Assembly (NCBI GenBank): GCA_964615585.1
Contig: CAZTNS010000129.1
Span: forward strand, 1-8,727
Source: JAQIBY01 sp964615585
Lineage (GTDB): Bacteria > Bacteroidota > Bacteroidia > Bacteroidales > ML635J-15
Direction: 5' to 3'
DNA length: 8,727 nucleotides
The notes beneath the pieces are model-generated. The model saw only the letters and a list, made by a program, of their open reading frames with translations. It did not search any database and was not told where the DNA came from. Of the stretch, positions 6,147-8,727 are shown in pieces; within the stretch, counting starts at the first letter, position 1; each line of letters opens with the position of its first letter. A program made the translations under genes and the position numbers.

Positions 6147-7255
6147 CAATTTTCAAATTTGATGTAATGTTCTAAGAAAACATCATAAAGCCGGTATGAG
6201 TTATTTTCCTTTAGCAGAATTTGTTTGGTTAACAATGAGTTAATTAACCGGTGCATGCTGCTTGAACTTTCAATACCGGAATTTATCAAAAACCCTGACG
6301 ACGTTGGTGATTTTACAATCCCCTTTTTCCCGATTGCCTTAAGAAGCATAAATTGTTGTTTGGTCAATAAATCTGGTAATTCGCTGTAATATACGGATTT
6401 TTCGAGGATATAATCTTTGAACAATTGCTTAAATTCTGACAGTAATACTGTTTTCTTCTTGATGCTAAACAAAAGATTAAGCATGGCTTGAGTATAATAT
6501 GTATGCCTATATGATTCATTGAGGATAAAATCCAGCACTTCTGCATCAATGGTCTTTTCAGCAGATTTAAAATGCCTGGTTATGAAATCTGAGTATTTTA
6601 TCTTGCTGATTTTATCTATTGATAACATCCTCGTTGATTGATAAAATGGCATTTTATGAGATGTAAAAATATCGGAAAGCAGATGCTTTTCACTTCCGGA
6701 AAAAATAAAGTTGACATTATCAATACTTTGAGTTAATGCCCTTAGCTTTGCTTCAAAAAGTAAATGCTTATCATAATTCCTGATTTCCTGAAATTCATCA
6801 ATTGCCATTATAACAGGTGTTTTCAGGGTTTTAATGAAGTAAAACAATTCTTCAATACTGTTAAATTCTGCATTTTTTTCTTTATAGATGATATCAACTG
6901 ATGGTTTCCCATCAGAACATATAGTGAATGATGCACCAATAGATTTTAGCAAATCAAGTATTTTAGAGGTGAATTTCTTTTTACTGAGCAACTTACTTTG
7001 TATCGTACTGTTTATAAGAGTTTTTGAAAAATCTTCAATACTTGTAGTTCCCCATATATCAACATATATACAATTGTATTCATTTTCCAAATTATAAAAA
7101 ACATGTTTAATTAATGCGGACTTTCCCAATCTGCGATAGCCGTATAGAGTTATATCCTGGCTGTTTTTCAAGGCAGTCAGAATTTTATTAGTCTCGTTTT
7201 CCCTGTCGCAAAAATATGTTGGGCATTTATAACCTCTCAATAGAAATGGATTCAT
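6146..7255 (-). CDS. Archaeal-type AAA/STAND-like ATPase with C-terminal winged helix
   Basis: This is a P-loop ATPase of the ATPase_2 (archaeal ATPase, PF01637) type, typically about 350-450 residues and frequent in multiple copies in archaea and Bacteroidota. The specific function of most members is unknown. Walker A is GYRRLGKSAL (39-48), with Lys45 and Ser46. Walker B is VIMAIDEFQE (148-157), with Asp153 and Glu154. FIFSGSE (184-190) is the expected sensor strand. Residues about 212-290 form the helical lid region, and 295-369 look like a winged helix (LLTKQQFMLLKAI, then a recognition-type segment near 326-345). No signal peptide or membrane segment is seen. It is convergent with the glycosyltransferase, markedly more AT-rich than its neighbours, and bracketed by 25-bp direct repeats. 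This suggests horizontal acquisition or repeat-mediated mobility. Confidence 0.9.
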   Translation of the reverse strand: MNPFLLRGYKCPTYFCDRENETNKILTALKNSQDITLYGYRRLGKSALIKHVFYNLENEYNCIYVDIWGTTSIEDFSKTLINSTIQSKLLSKKKFTSKILDLLKSIGASFTICSDGKPSVDIIYKEKNAEFNSIEELFYFIKTLKTPVIMAIDEFQEIRNYDKHLLFEAKLRALTQSIDNVNFIFSGSEKHLLSDIFTSHKMPFYQSTRMLSIDKISKIKYSDFITRHFKSAEKTIDAEVLDFILNESYRHTYYTQAMLNLLFSIKKKTVLLSEFKQLFKDYILEKSVYYSELPDLLTKQQFMLLKAIGKKGIVKSPTSSGFLINSGIESSSSMHRLINSLLTKQILLKENNSYRLYDVFLEHYIKFEN

Positions 7256-7296
7256 TGTTTTTTATTTTTTTTGTAAACATAATAAATATTTCTGAT

Positions 7297-7321
7297 AATG
7301 CGAATCGCAAATTGCGAAATT
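7297..7321. repeat. 25-bp direct repeat, right copy beside ATPase gene
   Basis: This is the partner of the copy at 6122-6146, in the same orientation with three mismatches. It lies 41 nt upstream of the ATPase start codon, so the pair encloses the whole gene and its presumed promoter. The internal TGCGAATCGCA is itself a near-palindrome that could bind a dimeric protein. Confidence 0.85.
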
Positions 7322-7377
7322 GTAACTACTCAGTGCTAAAATTAAATAAGAGTTGACTATTCAGACGCATTTGATTT

Positions 7378-7590
7378 TCACCGCAAAGACGGAGAGGCGC
7401 TAAGAAATTGAATAATTTGGTCACATAGACAGTTAACATTGGTTAACACTGGTTAAAAACGGTTGCGATATGTATTATTTCTCATAATACTGGCACTACA
7501 TAAGTAACCGATTTTAACCATTATTAACAGTTTTTAACCGTTGTTAATTTACAAATTTTAAACCTTTGCGACATTGCGATTCTGCGGTGA
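7378..7590. repeat. 213-bp nested palindromic element, possibly MITE-like
   Basis: The 423-bp gap 7256-7678 contains no gene. It is dominated by a long imperfect inverted repeat. The outer ends are TCACCGCA (7378-7385) and TGCGGTGA (7583-7590), a perfect 8-bp pair. The inner arms 7431-7464 and about 7506-7550 consist of GGTTAA-type words, three close copies on the left and the complementary TTAACC words on the right, closing with CGGTT (7460-7464) and AACCG (7506-7510). The apex is a perfect 7-bp hairpin, GTATTAT (7472-7478) with ATAATAC (7484-7490). Left-end bases 7378-7406 also resemble the CCGCAAAGACGC-type intergenic repeats I recall from environmental bacteria. No transposase is encoded. 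If mobile, it would depend on an enzyme encoded elsewhere. Confidence 0.75.
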
Positions 7591-7652
7591 GGAGATACTT
7601 TTGCTGATACTGATTAGTTACGCGAAATTTAATTTCACTCAAAAATAATCAT

Positions 7653-7660
7653 TATATTGC
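7653..7660 (+). promoter_or_regulatory. Possible -7 element before nitroreductase
   Basis: TATATTGC at 7653-7660 resembles the Bacteroidota -7 box TAnnTTTG with one T fewer, 18 nt before the ATG at 7679. The same octamer occurs at 8563-8570, also shortly before a start codon. No clear -33 box is visible, so this is a weak call. Confidence 0.3.
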
Positions 7661-7678
7661 AAATCAAAATGAAGCGAT

Positions 7679-8230
7679 ATGAACAATAATGGTAATTTTT
7701 TAGCGCTTGTAAAACAAAGGCAATCGCAGCGACAATATGCTGATAAGCCTGTAGAGAAGGAAAAGCTGATGCGTTGCCTTGAAGCAGCACGATTAGCTCC
7801 ATCCGCCTGCAATGCTCAACCCTGGAAATTCATTGTTGTGGATGATGCCGATTTGAAAAATAAAGTAGCAGATACCACCAGTAACCGCTTGCTCCCGATT
7901 AATCACTGGACAAAGCAGGCCCCTGTACATGTAGTGTTGGTATTGGAAAGCCCGAATTTTACATCCAAACTCGGGGAAATTGTGCGCGATAAAAAATTCG
8001 TGCTTATGGACGTGGGAATTGCTGCGGAGCATTTTTGTTTGCAGGCCGCTGATGAAGGGCTTGGTACCTGCATGATTGGTTGGTTTAACGAAAGCAAAGT
8101 GAAGGAATTGTTGCATATCCCTGAAAAAAAGCGAGCCATGCTTATCATCAGTGCCGGTTATCCCGCGGGAAAGCACAGGAAAAAATCAAGGAAAGATTTG
8201 GATGACATCGTAAGTTATAATGCTTATTAA
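7679..8230 (+). CDS. Nitroreductase-family FMN oxidoreductase
   Basis: This small flavoprotein of the nitroreductase superfamily uses FMN and NAD(P)H to reduce nitroaromatics, quinones or other electrophiles; the physiological substrate is unknown. The N-terminal RQSQRQY (14-20) is the phosphate-binding RxSxR signature. APSACNAQPWKF (40-51) is the conserved FMN and dimer-interface segment. The helix DVGIAAEHFCLQAADEGLGT (111-130) leads into CMIGWF (131-136), and a C-terminal GYPAG (160-164) ends the core. At 183 residues it is a compact but complete member. The ATG at 7679 sits 14 residues before the RxSxR motif, as usual. No Shine-Dalgarno sequence is present. It is a single gene, following the palindromic element and preceding a gene remnant. 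Confidence 0.93.
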   Translation: MNNNGNFLALVKQRQSQRQYADKPVEKEKLMRCLEAARLAPSACNAQPWKFIVVDDADLKNKVADTTSNRLLPINHWTKQAPVHVVLVLESPNFTSKLGEIVRDKKFVLMDVGIAAEHFCLQAADEGLGTCMIGWFNESKVKELLHIPEKKRAMLIISAGYPAGKHRKKSRKDLDDIVSYNAY

Positions 8231-8321
8231 TAACCCCTGAAATTGTCAGGTGTGTCATAAAAACGGGGACATTATGTGCTGAGACTAATACCAAGTTCCG
8301 TTTACTTCGGCTTCGCTTGCT

Positions 8322-8468
8322 TCAGCCCTGCTCAGCGTGGATGGCAGCGATGATAACACGGGGGAGGTGTTCCGGACAAACGGCCCCGAAACCCTCACCA
8401 ACACCTGGCGCATGTTTACCGCCAATAACGAAAAAGCCAGCTTTTTTGTGCCCGCCGAAAGCAGAGAT
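8322..8468 (+). pseudogene. Remnant of a secreted/surface-type protein
   Basis: One frame reads SALLSVDGSDDNTGEVFRTN from 8322, then an N-T-W-R-M-F segment, ending near VPAESRD at 8468. This looks like real coding sequence: the codons are C-ending (ACC, CTC, AAC) and the GEVFRT...WRMF pattern recalls repetitive segments of Bacteroidota secreted or tail-fibre-like proteins. That recollection was not checked. There is a stop at 8286-8288 and no ATG, only an internal GTG at 8337. After 8468 the sequence turns abruptly AT-rich, with a stop at 8523-8525, so both ends appear cut. The remainder of the 8231-8596 gap shows no other gene. Confidence 0.5.
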
Positions 8469-8512
8469 TTGGTAATATTAGTATTAAATCAACCATCCGT
8501 AAACCATCATTC

Positions 8513-8566
8513 ATTTTTTGTATAATATCAAAATCTATATTATATCATAATCTAATTTTTTGTATA
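8513..8566 (+). repeat. Pair of 12-bp direct repeats in AT-rich leader region
   Basis: ATTTTTTGTATA occurs perfectly at 8513-8524 and 8555-8566, with start points 42 bp apart. The second copy overlaps the candidate -7 element of the following gene. The repeats may be chance in very AT-rich DNA or may mark operator-like or duplicated promoter sequence. Confidence 0.5.
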
Positions 8567-8570
8567 TTGC
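8563..8570 (+). promoter_or_regulatory. Possible -7 element before the exported-protein gene
   Basis: TATATTGC at 8563-8570 lies 26 nt upstream of the ATG at 8597 and is identical to the octamer before the nitroreductase gene. It approximates TAnnTTTG with one T fewer. No -33 box is convincing. Confidence 0.3.
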
Positions 8571-8596
8571 ATTTTCAAACAATAAAACAAAACATC

Positions 8597-8727
8597 ATGA
8601 AACCAAAACTCCACATCCTCCTCATCCTTTGGCTCATCCCGGCATTACTCCATGCCCAGCAAAACCCCAACGTCAACCGCACCCTCAACTGGAAGTTTGG
8701 AGGTGCCATTGGCATACATTTTGACTT
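8597..8727 (+). CDS. Exported protein, N-terminal fragment (3' end outside window)
   Basis: The ATG at 8597 opens a frame that runs off the window after 43 codons. It begins with a textbook signal peptide: Lys2 and Lys4, a hydrophobic core at about 5-18, and likely cleavage after LHA (residue 20) before QQNPNVN. The mature start includes LNWKFGGAIGIHFDF-like sequence. It resembles the NWYFG...AGLxF opening of Bacteroidota surface proteins that often end in a type IX secretion or gliding-motility C-terminal domain. The C-terminus is not visible, so type IX export is inference. Codons are strongly C-ending (ATC, CTC, AAC), unlike the AT-rich ATPase gene and similar to the remnant at 8322-8468. 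Confidence 0.8.
   Translation, partial: MKPKLHILLILWLIPALLHAQQNPNVNRTLNWKFGGAIGIHFD

Noticed and set aside
8236..8250. Terminator after the nitroreductase (CCTGA/TCAGG stem)
   Set aside because: The stem is only 5 bp and no T run follows, so it is not enough to call.
8258..8275. Insertion-sequence end suggested by ACGGGGACATTATG
   Set aside because: It resembles GGGGACA-type repeat or transposon ends that I recall, but no matching inverted end or transposase was found in the window.
1..8727. tRNA, rRNA, CRISPR arrays, riboswitches or phage genes
   Set aside because: No cloverleaf, regularly spaced repeat-spacer array, ribosomal sequence or phage structural motif was seen on either strand by eye.

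Overview
The window looks like a chromosomal, partly accessory segment from a member of the Bacteroidota, probably an environmental lineage known mainly from assemblies. Four things point there. Start codons mostly lack Shine-Dalgarno sequences. At least one promoter matches the Bacteroidota -7 element TAnnTTTG (before phoH). The protein types fit (PIN-PhoH ATPase, GT2 glycosyltransferase, archaeal-type AAA ATPase with winged helix, and a secreted protein whose mature start begins like certain Bacteroidota surface proteins). The intergenic spacers are rich in short palindromic repeats. The assignment is inference, because no rRNA or other marker gene is present.

Layout. Positions 1-1061 hold the 3' part of a Schlafen/AlbA_2-type ATP-binding regulator with a KTREK tandem-repeat linker. 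Its stop codon is followed directly, in the same frame, by the decapitated C-terminus of a BaiN/HI0933-type flavoprotein (1062-1196), so a foreign gene seems to have replaced or split a housekeeping gene. Positions 3300-1283 (minus strand) are a two-gene unit with a TGATG stop/start overlap: an Ldh_2-family NAD(P)-dependent 2-hydroxyacid dehydrogenase followed by an alpha/beta-hydrolase of the monoacylglycerol lipase type. A 402-bp divergent intergenic region (3301-3702) carries a promoter on each side and an unexplained fold-back of about 130 nt. Positions 3703-6066 (plus strand) are a tight pair, PIN-PhoH ATPase then GT2 glycosyltransferase, 3 nt apart.

Positions 6122-7321 hold an AT-rich archaeal-type ATPase gene on the minus strand, bracketed almost exactly by 25-bp near-identical direct repeats. 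This looks like a mobile or repeat-associated cargo gene. Next to it is a 213-bp nested palindrome (7378-7590) with no coding content. Positions 7679-8230 encode a nitroreductase-family flavoprotein. Positions 8231-8596 contain a remnant of a surface-type protein in AT-rich DNA, followed by the first 43 codons of an exported protein (8597 to the window end).

The genes do not form one recognisable pathway, and I do not see a convincing new multi-gene system. The unusual content is mostly at the DNA level: the interrupted flavoprotein gene, the repeat-bracketed ATPase gene, the two large palindromic structures, and the 12-bp tandem repeat that encodes the linker of the first gene. No tRNA, rRNA, CRISPR array, integrase or transposase was seen.
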